DNA of 64,000 nt from Eutreptiella sp. 'Long Island Sound 2002' (Eukaryota > Euglenozoa > Euglenophyceae > Eutreptiales > Eutreptiaceae). Location of the stretch: NCBI GenBank assembly GCA_964036045.1, contig OZ038380.1, forward strand, positions 121,305,199 through 121,369,198, given 5' to 3'. Positions 1 to 13,600 of this stretch are shown piece after piece; positions within the stretch are counted from its first letter, which is position 1, and every line of letters begins with the position of its first letter. Position numbers and translations under genes: made by a program. The notes under the pieces are model-generated. The model did no database searches and was not told the origin of the DNA. It worked only from the letters and a program-made list of their open reading frames with translations.

Positions 1-273
1 TGGATTGTGAGTCCCTAACCCCAACTCGAGGGGCCACGCAATAAAGCGTGGATTGTGAGTCCCTAACCCCAACTTGAGGGGCCACGCAATAAAGCGTGGA
101 TTGTGAGTCCCTAACCCCAACCCGAGGGGCCACGCAATAAAGCGTGGATTGTGAGTCCCTAACCCCAACTTGAGGGGCCACGCAGCAAAGTGTGGATTGT
201 GAGTCCCTAACCCCAACTTGAGGGGCCACGCAGCAAAGCATGGATTGTGAGTCCCTAACCCCAACTCGAGGGG

Positions 274-291
274 CCACGCAACAAAGCGTGG
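274..291 (+). other. Hairpin-forming inverted repeat, present once in most units (example)
   Basis: CCACGC at 274-279 is perfectly complementary to GCGTGG at 286-291 around the loop AACAAA. The same inverted repeat straddles the unit junction in most of the array. In the frequent ACAATGCG variant (for example 466-483) the stem grows to seven pairs with a four-base ACAA loop. Whether it extrudes in DNA or folds only in a transcript is not knowable from sequence. Confidence 0.8.
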
Positions 292-2223
292 ATTGTGAGT
301 CCCTAACCCCAACTCGAGGGGCCACGCAACAAAGCGTGGATTGTGAGTCCCTTACCCCAAGTCGAGGGGCCACACAACAAAGCGTGGATTGTGAGTCCCT
401 AACCCCAACTCTAGGGCCGACACAAAAAAGCATGGATTGTGAGCCCCTAACCCCAACTTGAGGGGCCACGCAACAATGCGTGGATTGTGAGTCCCTAACC
501 CCAACTCGAGCGGCCACGCAACAAAGCGTGGATTGTGAGTCCCGAACCCCAACTCAAGGGGCCACGCAACAAAGCGTGGGTGGTGAGTCCCTAACCCCAA
601 CTCGAGGGGCCACTCAACAAACCGTGGATTGTGAGTCCCTAACCCCAACTCAAGGGGCCACGCAACAGAGCGTGGATTGTGAATCCCCAACCCCAACTCG
701 AGGGGCCACGCAACAATGCGTGGATTGTGAGTCCCTAACCCCAACTCCGGGGGCCACGCAACAAAGCGTGGATTGTGAGTCCCTTACCCCAACTCGAGGG
801 GCCACGCAACAAAGCGTGGATTGTGAGTCCCTGACCCCAACTCGAGGGGCCACGCAACAATTAGTGGATTCTGAGTCCCTAACCCCAACTTCTGGGGCCA
901 AGCAACAAAGCGTGGATTGTGAGTCCCTAACCCCAACTCCGGGGGCCACGCAACAAAGCGTGGATTGTGAGTCCCTTACCCCAACTCGAGGGGCCACGCA
1001 ACAAAGCGTGGATTGTGAGTCCCTGACCCCAACTCGAGGGGCCACGCAACAATTAGTGGATTCTGAGTCCCTAACCCCAACTCCAGGGGCCACGCAACAA
1101 AGCGTGCATTGTGAGTCCCTAACCCCAACTCGAGGGGCAACGCAACAAAGCGTGGATTGTGAGTCCCTAACCCCCACTTGAGGGGCCACGCAACAAAGCG
1201 TGCATTGTGAGTCCCTAACCCCAACTCCAGGGGCCACGCAACAAAGCGTGGATTGTGAGTCCCTTACCCCAACTCGAGGGGCCACGCAACAAAGCATGGA
1301 TTGTGAGCCCCTAACCCCAACTCGAGGGGCCACGCAACAATGCGTGGATTGTGAGTCCCTAACCCCAACTCGAGGGGCAACGCAACAAAGCGTGGATTGT
1401 GAGTCCCTAACCCCAACTCTAGGGGCCAAGCAACAAAGCGTGGATTGTGAGTCCCTAACCCCAACTCCAGGGGCCGCGCAACAAAGCATGGATTGTGAGT
1501 CCCTTAGACCAACTCGAGGGGCCACGCAACAAAGCATGGATTGTGAGCCCCTAACCCCAACTCGAGGGGCCACGCAACAATGCGTGGATTGTGAGTCCCT
1601 AACCCCAACTTGAGGGGCCACGCAACAAAGCATGGATTGTGAGCCCCTAACCCCAACTCGAGGGGCCACGCAACAATGCATGGATTGTGAGTCCCTAACC
1701 CCAACTCAAGGGGCCACGCAACAAAGCGTGGATTGTGAGTCCCTAACCCCAACTCGAGGGGCCACGCAACAAAGCGTGGATTGTGAGTCCCTAACCCCAA
1801 CCCGAGGGGCCACGCAACAAAGCGTGGATTGTGAGTCCCTAACCCCAACTCGAGGGGCCACGCAACAAAGCGTGGATTGTGAGTCCCCAACCCCAACTCC
1901 AGGGGCCACGCAGCAAAGCGTGGATTGTGAGTCCCTAACCCCAACTCGAGGGGCCACGCAACAAAGCATGTATTGTGAGTCCCTAACCCCAACTCGAGGG
2001 GCCACGCAACAAAGTGTGGATTGTGAGTCCCTAACCCCAACTTGAGGGGCCACGCAGCAAAGCGTGGATGGTGAGTCCCTAACCCCAACTCAAGGGGCCA
2101 CGCAACAAAGCGTGGATTGTGAGTCCCTAACCCCAACTCGAGGGGCCACGTAATAAAGCGTGGATTGTGAGTCCCTAACCCCAACATGAGGTGCCACGCA
2201 ACAAAGCATGGATTGTGAGTCCC

Positions 2224-4090
2224 TAGCCCCAACTTAAGAGCCCACGCAACAATGCGTGGATTGTGAGTCCCTAACCCCAACTCGAGGGGCCACGCAACAA
2301 AGCGTGGATTGTGAGTCCCGAACCCCAACTCGAGGGGCCACGCAACAAAGCGTGGGTGGTGAGTCCCTAACCCCAACTCGAGGGGCCACGCAATAAAGCC
2401 TGGATTGTGAGCCCCCAACCCCAACTTGAGGGGCCACGCAGCAAAGCGTGGATTGTGAGTCCCTAACCCCAACTAGAGGGGCCACGCAACAAAGCATGTA
2501 TTGTGAGTCCCTAACCCCAACTCGAGGGGCCACGCAACAAAGCGTGGATTGTGAGTCCCCAACCCCAACTCGAAGGGCCACGCAACAATGCGTGGATTGT
2601 GAGTCCCTAACCCCAACTTGAGGGGCCACGCAACAAAGCGTGGATTGTGAGTCCCTAACCCCAACTTGAGGGGCCACGCAGCAAAGTGTGGATTGTGAGT
2701 CCCTAACCCCAACTTGAGGGGCCACGCAACAAAGCATGGATTGTGAGTCCCTAACCCCAACTCGAGGGGCCACACAACAAAGCGTGGATTGTGAGTCCCT
2801 AACCCCAACTCGAGGGGCCACGCAACAAAGCGTGGATTGTGAGTCCCTAACCCCAACTCGAGGGGCCACGCAACAAAGCGTGGATTGTGAGTCCCTTACC
2901 CCAAGTCGAGGGGCCACGCAATAATGCGTGGATTGTGAGTCCCGAACCCCAACTCGAGGGGCCACACAACAAAGCGTGGATTGTGAGTCCCTAACCCCAA
3001 CTCTAGGGCCGACACAAAAAAGCATGGATTGTGAGCCCCTAACCCCAACTTAAGGGCCCACGCAACAATGCGTGGATTGTGAGTCCCTAACCCCAACTCG
3101 AGGGGCCACGCAACAAAGCGTGGATTGTGAGTCCCGAACCCCAACTCCAGGAGCGACGCAACAAAGCGTGGGTGGTGAGTCCCTAACCCCAACTCGAGGG
3201 GCCACGCAATAAAGCCTGGATTGTGAGCCCCCAACCCCAACTTGAGGGGCCACGCAGCAAAGCGTGGATTGTGAGTCCCTAACCCCAACTCGAGGGGCCA
3301 CGCAACAAAGCATGTATTGTGAGTCCCTAACCCCAACTCGAGGGGCCACGCAACAAAGCGTGGATTGTGAGTCCCCAACCCCAACTCGAGGGGCCACGCA
3401 ACAATGCGTGGATTGTGAGTCCCTAACCCCAACTTGAGGGGCCACGCAACAAAGCGTGGATTGTGAGTCCCTAACCCCGACTTGAGGGGCCACGCAGCAA
3501 AGTGTGGATTGTGAGTCCCTAACCCCAACTTGAGGGGCCACGCAACAAAGCATGGATTGTGAGTCCCTAACCCCAACTCGAGGGGCCACACAACAAAGCG
3601 TGGATTGTGAGTCCCTAACCCCAACTCAAGGGGCCACGCAACAAAGCGTGGATTGTGAGTCCCTAACCCCAACTCGAGGGGCCACGCAACAAAGCGTGGA
3701 TTGTGAGTCCCTTACCCCAAGTCGAGGGGCCACGCAATAATGCGTGGATTGTGAGTCCCGAACCCCAACTCGAGAAGCCACACAACAAAGCGTGGATTGT
3801 GAGTCCCTAACCCCAACTCTAGGGCCGACACAAAAAAGCATGGATTGTGAGCCCCTAACCCCAACTTGAGGCGCCACGCAACAATGCGTGGATTGTGAGT
3901 CCCTAACCCCAACTCGAGCGGCCACGCAACAAAGCGTGGATTGTGAGTCCCGAACCCCAACTCGAGGGGCCACACAACAAAGCGTGGGTGGTGAGTCCCT
4001 AACCCCAACTCGAGGGGCCACGCAATAAAGCGTGGATTGTGAGCCCCCAACCCCAACTTGAGGGGCCACGCAGCAAAGCGTGGATTGTGA
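2224..4090 (+). repeat. 816-bp (17-unit) tandem higher-order block, about 2.3 copies
   Basis: Variant units recur at an offset of 816 bp. The rare form TCTAGGGCCGACACAAAAAA near 3,003 recurs near 3,819. The CTTAAGRGCCCACG form near 2,231 recurs near 3,047, and the CAAGTCGAGG unit followed by CAATAATGCG near 2,900 recurs near 3,716. The GTGGGTGGTGAG unit is found near 2,353, 3,169 and 3,985. Two full copies (about 2,224-3,039 and 3,040-3,855) are followed by a partial third that loses correspondence after about 4,090. The same TCTAGGGCCGACAC form also occurs near 411, 2,592 bp (54 units) upstream of the first copy, so the type is older than this local duplication. Edges are by eye, to within one unit. 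Confidence 0.75.
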
Positions 4091-5199
4091 GTCCCTAACC
4101 CCAACTCAAGGGGCCACGCAACAAAGCGTGGATTGTGAGTCCCCAACCCCAACTCGAGGGGCCACGCAACAATGCGTGGATTGTGAGTCCCTAACCCCAA
4201 CTCCTGGGGCCAAGGAACAAAGCGTGGATTGTGAGTCCCTAACCCCGACTCCAGGGGCCACGCAACAAAGCGTGGATTGTGAGTCCCTAACCCCAACTCG
4301 AGGGGCCACGCAACAATTAGTGGATTGTGAGTCCCTAACGCCAACTCCAGGGGCCACGCAACAAAGCGTGCATTGTGAGTCCCTAACCCCAACTCGAGGG
4401 GCAACGCAACAAGTCGTGGATTGTGAGTCCCTAACCCCCACTTGAGGGGCCACGCAACAAAGCGTGCATTGTGAGTCCCTAACCCCAACTCTAGGGGCCA
4501 AACAAAAAAGCATGGATTGTGAGCCCCTAACCCCAACTCGAGGGGCCACGCAACAAAGCGTGGATTGTGAGTCCCTAACCCCAACTGGAGGGGCCGGGCA
4601 ACAAAGCATGGATTGTGAGCCCCTAACCCCAACTCGAGGGGCCACGCAACAATGCGTGGATTGTGAGTCCCTAACCCCAACTCAAGGGGCCACGCAACAA
4701 AGCATGGATTGTGAGTCCCTAACACCTACTCGAGGGGCCACGCAACAAAGCGTGGATTGTGAGTCCCTAACCCCATCTCGAGGGGCCACGCAACAAAGCG
4801 TGGATTGTGAGTCCCTAACCCCAACCCGAGGGGCCACGCAACAAAGCGTGGATTGTGAGTCCCTAACCCCAACTCGAGGGGCCACGCAACAAAGCATGGA
4901 TTGTGAGTCCCCAACCCCAACTCCAGGGGCCACGCAACAAAGCGCGGATTGTGAGTCCCTAACCCGAACTCGAGGGGCCACGCAACAAAGTGTGGATTGT
5001 GAGTCCCTAACCCCAACTTGAGGGGCCAGGCAGCAAAGCGTGGATGGTGAGTCCCTAACCCCAACTCAAGGGGCCACGCAACAAAGCGTGGATTGTGAGT
5101 CCCTAACCCCAACTCGAGGGGCCACGTAATAAAGCGTGGATTGTGAGTCCCTAACCCCAACATGAGGTGCCACGCAACAAAGCATGGATTGTGAGTCCC

Positions 5200-8100
5200 T
5201 AGCCCCAACTTAAGGACCCACGCAACAATGCGTGGATTGTGAGTCCCTAACCCCAACTCCAGGGGCCACGCAACAAAGCGTGGGTGGTGAGTCCCTAACC
5301 CCAACTCGAGGGGCCACGCAATAAAGCCTGGATTGTGAGCCCCCAACCCCAACTTGAGGGGCCACGCAGCAAAGCGTGGATTGTGAGTGCCTAACCCCAA
5401 CTCGAGGGGCCACGCAACAAAGCATGTATTGTGAGTCCCTAACCCCAACTCGAGGGGCCACGCAACAAAGCGTGGATTGTGAGTCCCCAACCCCAGCTCG
5501 AGGGGCCACGCAACAATGCGTGGATTGTGAGTCCCTAACCCCAACTTGAGGGGCCACGCAACAAAGCGTGGATTGTGAGTCCCTAACCCCAACTCGAGGG
5601 GCCACGCAACAAAGCGTGGATTGTGAGTCCCCAACCCCAACTCGAGGGGCCACGCAACAAAGTGTGGATTGTAAGTCCCTAACCCCAACTTGAGGGGCCA
5701 CGCAACAAAGCGTGGATTGTGAGTCCCTAACCCCAACTCTAGGGGCCAAACAAAAAAGCATGGATTGTGAGCCCCTAACCCCAACTCGAGGGGCCACGCA
5801 ACAAAGCGTGGATTGTGAGTCCCTAACCCCAACTCGAGGGGCCACACAAAAAAGCATGGATTGTAAGTCCCTAACCCCAACTCGAGGGGCCACGCAACAA
5901 AGCGTGGATTCTGAGTCCCCAACCCCAGCTCGAGGGGCCACGCAACAAAGCGTGGATTGTAAGTCCCTAACCTCAACTCGAGGGGCCACGCAACAAAGCG
6001 CGGATTGTGAGTCCCTAACCCCAACTCGAGGGGCCACGCAACAAAGCGTGGATTGTGAGTCCCTAACCCCAACTCGAGGGGCCACGCAACAAAGCGTGGA
6101 TTGTGAGTCCCCAACCCCAAGTCGAGGGGCCACGCAACAATGAGTGGATTGTGAGTCCCCAACCCCAACTCGAGGGGCCACGCAACAAAGCGTGGATTGT
6201 GAGTCCCTAACCCCAACTCGAGGGGCCACGCAACAAAGCGTGGATTGTAAGTCCCTAACCCCAACTCGAGGGGCCACGCAACAAAGCGTGGATTGTGAGT
6301 CCCTAACCCCAACTCGAGGGGCCACGCAACAAAGCGTGGATTGTGAGTCCCTAACCCCAACTCGAGGGACCACGCAACAAAGCGTGGATTGTGAGTCCCT
6401 AACCCCAACTCGAGGGGCCACGCAACAAAGTGTGGATTGTGAGTCCCGAACCCCAACTTGAGGGGCCACGCAACAAAGCATGGATTGTGAGTCCCTAACC
6501 CCAACTCGAGGGGCCACGCAAAAAAGCGTGGATTGTGAGTCCCCAACCCCAACTCGAGGGGCCACGCAACAAAGCGTGGATTGTGAGTCCCTAACCCCAA
6601 CTCAAGGGGCAACGCAACAAAGCGTGGATTGTGAGTCCCTAACCCCAACTCGAGGGGCCACACAATAAAGCGTGGATTGTGAGTCCCTAACCCCAACTCG
6701 AGGGGCCAGGCAACAAAGCGTGGATTGTGAGTCCCCAACCCCAACTCGAGGGGCCCTGCAACAAAGCGTGGATTGTGAGTCCCCAACCCCAACTCGAGGG
6801 GCCACGCAACAAAGTGTGGATTGTAAGTCCCTAACCCCAACTTGAGGGGCCACGCAACAAAGCGTGGACTGTGAGTCCCTAACCCCAACTCTAGGGGCCA
6901 AACAAAAAAGCATGGATTGTGAGCCCCTAACCCCAACTCGAGGGGCCACGCAATGAAGCGTGGATTGTGAGTCCCTAACCCCAACTCGAGGGGCCACACA
7001 AAAAAGCATGGATTGTAAGTCCCTAACCCCAACTCGAGGGGCCACGCAACAAAGCGTGGATTGTGAGTCCCTAACCCCAACTCGAGGGGCCACGCAACAA
7101 AGCGTGGATTGTAAGTCCCTAACCCCAACTCGAGGGGCCACGCAACAAAGCGTGGATTGTGAGTCCCTAACCTCAACTCGAGGGGCCACGCAACAAAGCG
7201 CGGATTGTGAGTCCCTAACCCCAACTCGAGGGGCCACGCAACAAAGCGTGGATTGTGAGTCCCTAACCCCAACTCGAGGGGCCACGCAACAAAGCGTGGA
7301 TTGTGAGTCCCCAACCCCAAGTCGAGGGGCCACGCAACAAAGCGTGGATTGTGAGTCCCTAACCCCAACTCGACGGGCCACGCAACAAAGCGTGGATTGT
7401 GAGTCCCTAACCCCAACTCGAGGGGCCACGCAACAAAGCGTTCATTGTGAGTCCCCAACCCCAACTCGAGGGGCCACGCAACAAAGCGTGGATTGTGAGT
7501 CCCTAACCCCAACTCGAGGGGCCACGCAACAAAGCGTGGATTGTAAGTCCCTAACCCCAACTCGAGGGGCCACGCAACAAAGCGTGGATTGTGAGTCCCT
7601 AACCCCAACTCGAGGGGCCACGCAACAAAGCGTGGATTGTGAGTCCCTAACCCCAACTCGAGGGGCCACGCAACAAAGCGTGGATTGTGAGTCCCTAACC
7701 CCAACTCGAGGGGCCACGCAACAAAGTGTGGATTGTGAGTCCCGAACCCCAACTCGAGGGGCCACGCAACAATGCGTGGATTGTGAGTCCCTAGCCCCAA
7801 CTTAAGGACCCACGCAACAATGCGTGGATTGTGAGTCCCTAACCCCAACTCGAGGGGCCACGCAACAAAGCGTGGATTGTGAGTCCCCAACCCCAACTCG
7901 AGGGGCCCTGCAACAAAGCGTGGATTGTGAGTCCCCAACCCCAACTCGAGGGGCCACGCAACAAAGTGTGGATTGTAAGTCCCTAACCCCAACTTGAGGG
8001 GCCACGCAACAAAGCGTGGATTGTGAGTCCCTAACCCCAACTCTAGGGGCCAAACAAAAAAGCATGGATTGTGAGCCCCTAACCCCAACTCGAGGGGCCA

Positions 8101-10650
8101 CACAACAAAGCGTGGATTGTGAGTCCCTAACCCCAACTCGAGGGGCCACACAAAAAAGCATGGATTGTAAGTCCCTAACCCCAACTCGAGGGGCCACGCA
8201 ACAAAGCGTGGATTGTGAGTCCCTAACCCCAACTCGAGGGGCCACGCAACAAAGCGTGGATTGTGAGTCCCTAACCCCAACTCGAGGGGCCACGCAACAA
8301 AGCGTGGATTGTAAGTCCCTAACCCCAACTCGAGGGGCCACGCAACAAAGCGTGGATTGTGAGTCCCTAACCCCAACTCGAGCGGCCACGCAACAAAGCG
8401 TGGATTGTAAGTCCCTAACCCCAACTCGAGGGGCCACGCAACAAAGCGTGGATTGTGAGTCCCTAACCCCAACTCGAGGGGCCACGCAACAAAGCGTGGA
8501 TTGTGAGTCCCTAACCCCAACTCGAGCGGCCACGCAACAAAGCGTGGATTGTAAGTCCCTAACCCCAACTCGAGGGGCCACGCAACAAAGCGTGGATTGT
8601 GAGTCCCTAACCCCAACTCGAGGGGCCACGCAACAAAGCGTTCATTGTGAGTCCCCAACCCCAACTCGAGGGGCCACGCAACAAAGCGTGGATTGTGAGT
8701 CCCTAACCCCAACTCGAGCGGCCACGCAACAAAGCGTGGATTGTAAGTCCCTAACCCCAACTCGAGGGGCCACGCAACAAAGCGTGGATTGTGAGTCCCT
8801 AACCCCAACTCGAGGGGCCACGCAACAAAGCGTGGATTGTGAGTCCCTAACCCCAACTCGAGGGGTCACGCACCAAAGCGTGGATTGTGAGTCCCTAACC
8901 CCAACTCGAGGGGCCACGCAACAAAGTGTGGATTGTGAGTCCCGAACCCCAACTTGAGGGGCCACGCAACAAAGCATGGATTTTGAGTCCCTAACCCCAA
9001 CTCGAGGGGCCACGCAAAAAAGCGTGGATTGTGAGTCCCCAACCCCAACTCGAGGGGCCACGCAACAAAGCGTGGATTGTGAGTCCCTAACCCCAACTCA
9101 AGGGGCAACGCAACAAAGCGTGGATTGTGAGTCCCTAACCCCAACTCGAGGGGCCACACAATAAAGCGTGGATTGTGAGTCCCTAACCCCAACTCGAGGG
9201 GCCACACAATAAAGCGTGGATTGTGAGTCCCTAACCCCAACTCGAGGGGCCACGCAACAAAGCGTGGATTGTGAGTCCCCAACCCCAACTCGAGGGGCCC
9301 TGCAACAAAGCGTGGATTGTGAGTCCCCAACCCCAACTCGAGGGGCCACGCAACAAAGTGTGGATTGTAAGTCCCTAACCCCAACTCGAGGGGCCACGCA
9401 ACAAAGCGTGGATTGTGAGTCCCTAACCCCAACTCTAGGGGCCAAACAAAAAAGCATGGATTGTGAGCCCCTAACCCCAACTCGAGGGGCCACGCAACAA
9501 AGCGTGGATTGTGAGTCCCTAACCCCAACTCGAGGGGCCACACAAAAAAGCATGGATTGTAAGTCCCTAACCCCAACTCGAGGGGCCACGCAACAAAGCG
9601 TGGATTGTGAGTCCCTAACCCCAACTCGAGGGGCCACGCAACAAAGCGTGGATTGTAAGTCCCTAACCCCAACTCGAGGGGCCACGCAACAAAGCGTGGA
9701 TTGTAAGTCCCTAACCTCAACTCGAGGGGCCACGCAACAAAGCGCGGATTGTGAGTCCCTAACCCCAACTCGAGGGGCCACGCAACAAAGCGTGGATTGT
9801 GAGTCCCTAACCCCAACTCGAGGGGCCACGCAACAAAGCGTGGATTGTGAGTCCCCAACCCCAAGTCGAGGGGCCACGCAACAAAGCGTGGATTGTGAGT
9901 CCCTAACCCCAACTCGAGGGGCCACGCAACAAAGCGTGGATTGTGAGTCCCTAACCCCAACTCGAGGGGCCACGCAACAAAGCGTTCATTGTGAGTCCCC
10001 AACCCCAACTCGAGGGGCCACGCAACAAAGCGTGGATTGTGAGTCCCTAACCCCAACTCGAGGGGCCACGCAACAAAGCGTGGATTGTAAGTCCCTAACC
10101 CCAACTCGAGGGGCCACGCAACAAAGCGTGGATTGTGAGTCCCTAACCCCAACTCGAGGGGCCACGCAACAAAGCGTGGATTGTGAGTCCCTAACCCCAA
10201 CTCGAGGGGCCAGGCAACAAAGCGTGGATTGTGAGTCCCTAACCCCAACTCGAGGGGCCACGCAACAAAGTGTGGATTGTGAGTCCCGAACCCCAACTTG
10301 AGGGGCCAAGCAACAAAGCATGGATTGTGAGTCCCTAACCCCAACTCGAGGGGCCACGCAAAAAAGCGTGGATTGTGAGTCCCCAACCCCAACTCGAGGG
10401 GCCACGCAACAAAGCGTGGATTGTGAGTCCCTAACCCCAACTCAAGGGGCAACGCAACAAAGCGTGGATTGTGAGTCCCTAACCCCAACTCGAGGGGCCA
10501 CACAATAAAGCGTGGATTGTGAGTCCCTAACCCCAACTTGAGGGGCCACGCAATAAAGCGTGGATTGTGAGTCCCTAACCCCAACTCGAGGGGCCACACA
10601 ATAAAGCGTGGATTGTGAGTCCCTAACCCCAACTTGAGGGGCCACGCAGC
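5200..10650 (+). repeat. Loose higher-order repeat of 24-29 units
   Basis: The marker unit with CTCTAGGGGCCAAAC, followed by a run of A and GCATGG, recurs with its CTAGGGG at about 5,740, 6,892, 8,044 and 9,436, spacings of 1,152, 1,152 and 1,392 bp (24, 24 and 29 units). A second marker, GCGTTCATTGTGAGTCCCC, recurs at about 7,438, 8,638 and 9,982 (25 and 28 units). Units reading GATTGTAAGTCC, GGGGCCCTGC and CCTCAACTCGAGG keep the same order between markers. The block therefore amplified as multi-unit segments, with units gained or lost afterwards. CTCGAG is better preserved here than in flanking parts, giving the most homogeneous stretch of the left half. Boundaries are approximate. Confidence 0.7.
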
Positions 10651-13600
10651 AAAGTGTGGATTGTGAGTCCCTAACCCCAAATCAAGGGGCCACACAACAA
10701 AGCATGGATTGTGAATCCCTAACCCCAACTCGAGGGGCCACACAACAAAGCGTTCATTGTGAGTCCCTAGCCCCAACTCGAGGGGCCACGCAACAAAGCG
10801 TGGATTGTGAGTCCCTAACCCAAACTCGAGGGGCCACGCAACAAAGCGTGGATTGTGAGTCCCTAACCCCAACTCGAGGGGCCACGCAATAAAGCGTGGA
10901 TTGTGAGTCCCCAACCCCAACTTGAGGGGCCACGTAGCAAAGCGTGGATTGTGAGTCCCTAACCCCAACTCGAGGGGCCACGCAACAAAGCATGTATTGT
11001 GAGTCCCTAACCCCAACTCGAGGGGCCACGCAACAAAGCGTGGATTGTGAGTCCCCAACCCCAACTCGAGGGGCCACGCAACAATGCGTGGATTGTGAGT
11101 CGCTTACCCCAACTCGAGGGGCCACGCAACAAAGCGTGGATTGTGAGTCCCCAACCCCAACTCGAGGGGCCACGCAACAATGAGTGGATTGTGAGTCCCT
11201 AACCCCAACTCCAGGGGCCACGCAACAAAGCGTGCATTGTGAGTCCCTAACCCCAACTCGAGGGGCAACGCAACAAAGCGTGGATTGTGAGTCCCGAACC
11301 CCAACTCGAGGGGCCACGCAACAAAGCGTGGATTGTGAGTCCCTAACCCCAACTCGAGGGGCCACGCAACAATGGGTGGATTGTGAGTCCCTAACCCCAA
11401 CTCGAGGGGCCACGCAACAAAGCGTGGATTGTGAGTCCCGAACCCCAACTCGAGGGGCCACGCAACAAAGCGTGGATTGTGAGTCCCTAACCCCAACTCC
11501 AGTGGCCACGGAACAAAGCGTGCATTGTGAGTCCCTAACCCCAGCCCGAGGGGCAACGCAACAAAGCGTGGATTGTGAGTCCCTAACCCCAACTCTGGGG
11601 GCCAAACAAAAAAGCATGGATTGTGAGCCCCTAACCCCAACTCGAGGGGCCACGCAACAATGCGTGGATTGTGAGTCCCTAACCCCAACTTGAGGGGCCA
11701 CGCAACAAAGCATGGATTGTGAGCCCCTAGCCCCAACTCGAGGGGCCACGCAACAAAGCGTGGATTGTGAGTCCCTAACCCCAACTCAAGGGGCCACACA
11801 ACAAAGCATGGATTGTGAGTCCCCAACCCCAACTCGAGGGGCCACGCAACAAAGCGTGGATTGTGAGTCCCTAACCCCAACCCGAGGGGCCACGCAACAA
11901 AGCGTGGATTGTGAGTCCCTAACCCCAACTCGAGGGGCCACGCAACAAAGCGTGGATTGTGAGTCCCCAACCCCAACTCCAGGGGCCACGCAACAAAGCG
12001 TGGATTGTGAGTCCCTAACCCGAACTCGAGGGGCCACGCAACAAAGTGTGGATTGTGAGTCCCTAACCCCAACTCAAGGGGCCACGCAACAAAGCGTGGA
12101 TGGTGAGTCCCTAACCCCAACTCGAGGGGCCACGCAATAAAGCGTGGATTGTGAGTCCCTAACCCCAACTTGAGGTGCCACGCAACAAAGCATGGATTTT
12201 GAGTCCCTAGCCCCAACTTAAGGACCCACGCCACAATGCGTGGATTGTGAGTCCCTAACCCCAACTCGAGGGGCCACGCAACAATGCGTGGATTGTGAGT
12301 CCCTAACCCCAACTCGAGGGGCCACGCAACAAAGCGTGGATTGTGAGTCCCGAACCCCAACTCGAGGGGCCACGCAACAAAGCGTGGGTGGTGAGTCCCT
12401 AACCCCAACTCGAGGGGCCACGCAATAAAGCATGGATTGTGAGCCCCCAACCCCAACTTGAGGGGCCACGCAGCAAAGCGTGGATTGTGAGTACCTAACC
12501 CCAACTTGAGGGGCCACGCAATAAAGCATGGATTGTGAGTCCCTAACCCCAACTCGAGGGGCCACGCAACAAAGCGTGGATCGTGAGTCCCCAACCCCAA
12601 CTCGAGGGGCCACACAACAATGCGTGGATTGTGAGTCCCTAACCCCAACTCCAGGGGCCACGCAACAAAGCGTGGATGGTGAGTCCCTAACCCCAACTCG
12701 AGGGGCCACGCAACAAAGCGTGGATTGTGAGTCCCTTACCCCAACTCGAGGGGCCACGCAACAAAGCGTGGATTGTGAGTCCCGAACCCCAACCTGAGGG
12801 GCCACGCAACAAAGCGTGGATTGTGAGTCCCAAACCCCAACTCGAGGGGCCACGCAACAATGAGTGGATTGTGAGTCCCTAACCCCAACTCCAGGGGCCA
12901 CGCAACAAAGCGTGCATTATGAGTCCCTAACCCCAACTCAAGGGGCCACGCAACAAAGCGTGGATTGTGAGTCCCTAACCCCAACTTTAGGGGCCAAACA
13001 AAAAAGCATGGATTGTGAGCCCCTAACCCCAACTCGAGGGGCCACGCAACAAAGCGTGGATTGTGAGTCCCTAACCCCAACTCTAGGGGCCGCGCAATAA
13101 AGCATGGATTGTGAGTCCCTAACCCGAACTCGAGGGGCCACGCAACAAAGCGTGGATTGTGAGTCCCTAACCCCAACTCTAGGGGCCACGCAATAAAGCG
13201 TGGATTGTGAGTCCCTAAGCCCAACTTGAGGGGCCACGCAACAAAGCATGGGTTGTGAGTCCCTAACCCCAACTCGAGGGGCCACGCAACAAAGCGTGGA
13301 TTGTGAGTCCCTAACCCCAACTCAAGGGGCCACGCAACAAAGCATGGATTGTGAGTCCCCAACCCCAACTTGAGGGGCCACGCAACAATGCGTGGATTGT
13401 GAGTCCCTAACCCCAACTCGAGGGGCCACGCAACAAAGCGTGGATTGTGAGTCCTGAACCCCAACTCGAGGGGCCACGCAACAAAGCGTGGGTGGTGAGT
13501 CCCTAACCCCAACTCGAGGGGCCACGCAATAAAGCGTGGATTGTGAGTCCCTAACCCCAACTTGAGGGGCCACGCAGCAAAGCGTGGATTGTGAGTCCCC

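Noticed and set aside
480-1181. Plus-strand open frames of the VDCESLTPTRGATQQS type as secreted or surface repeat proteins
   Set aside because: They have no signal peptide, end wherever CGA becomes TGA or CAA becomes TAA, and occur throughout the array in every domain. They are by-products of a period divisible by three.
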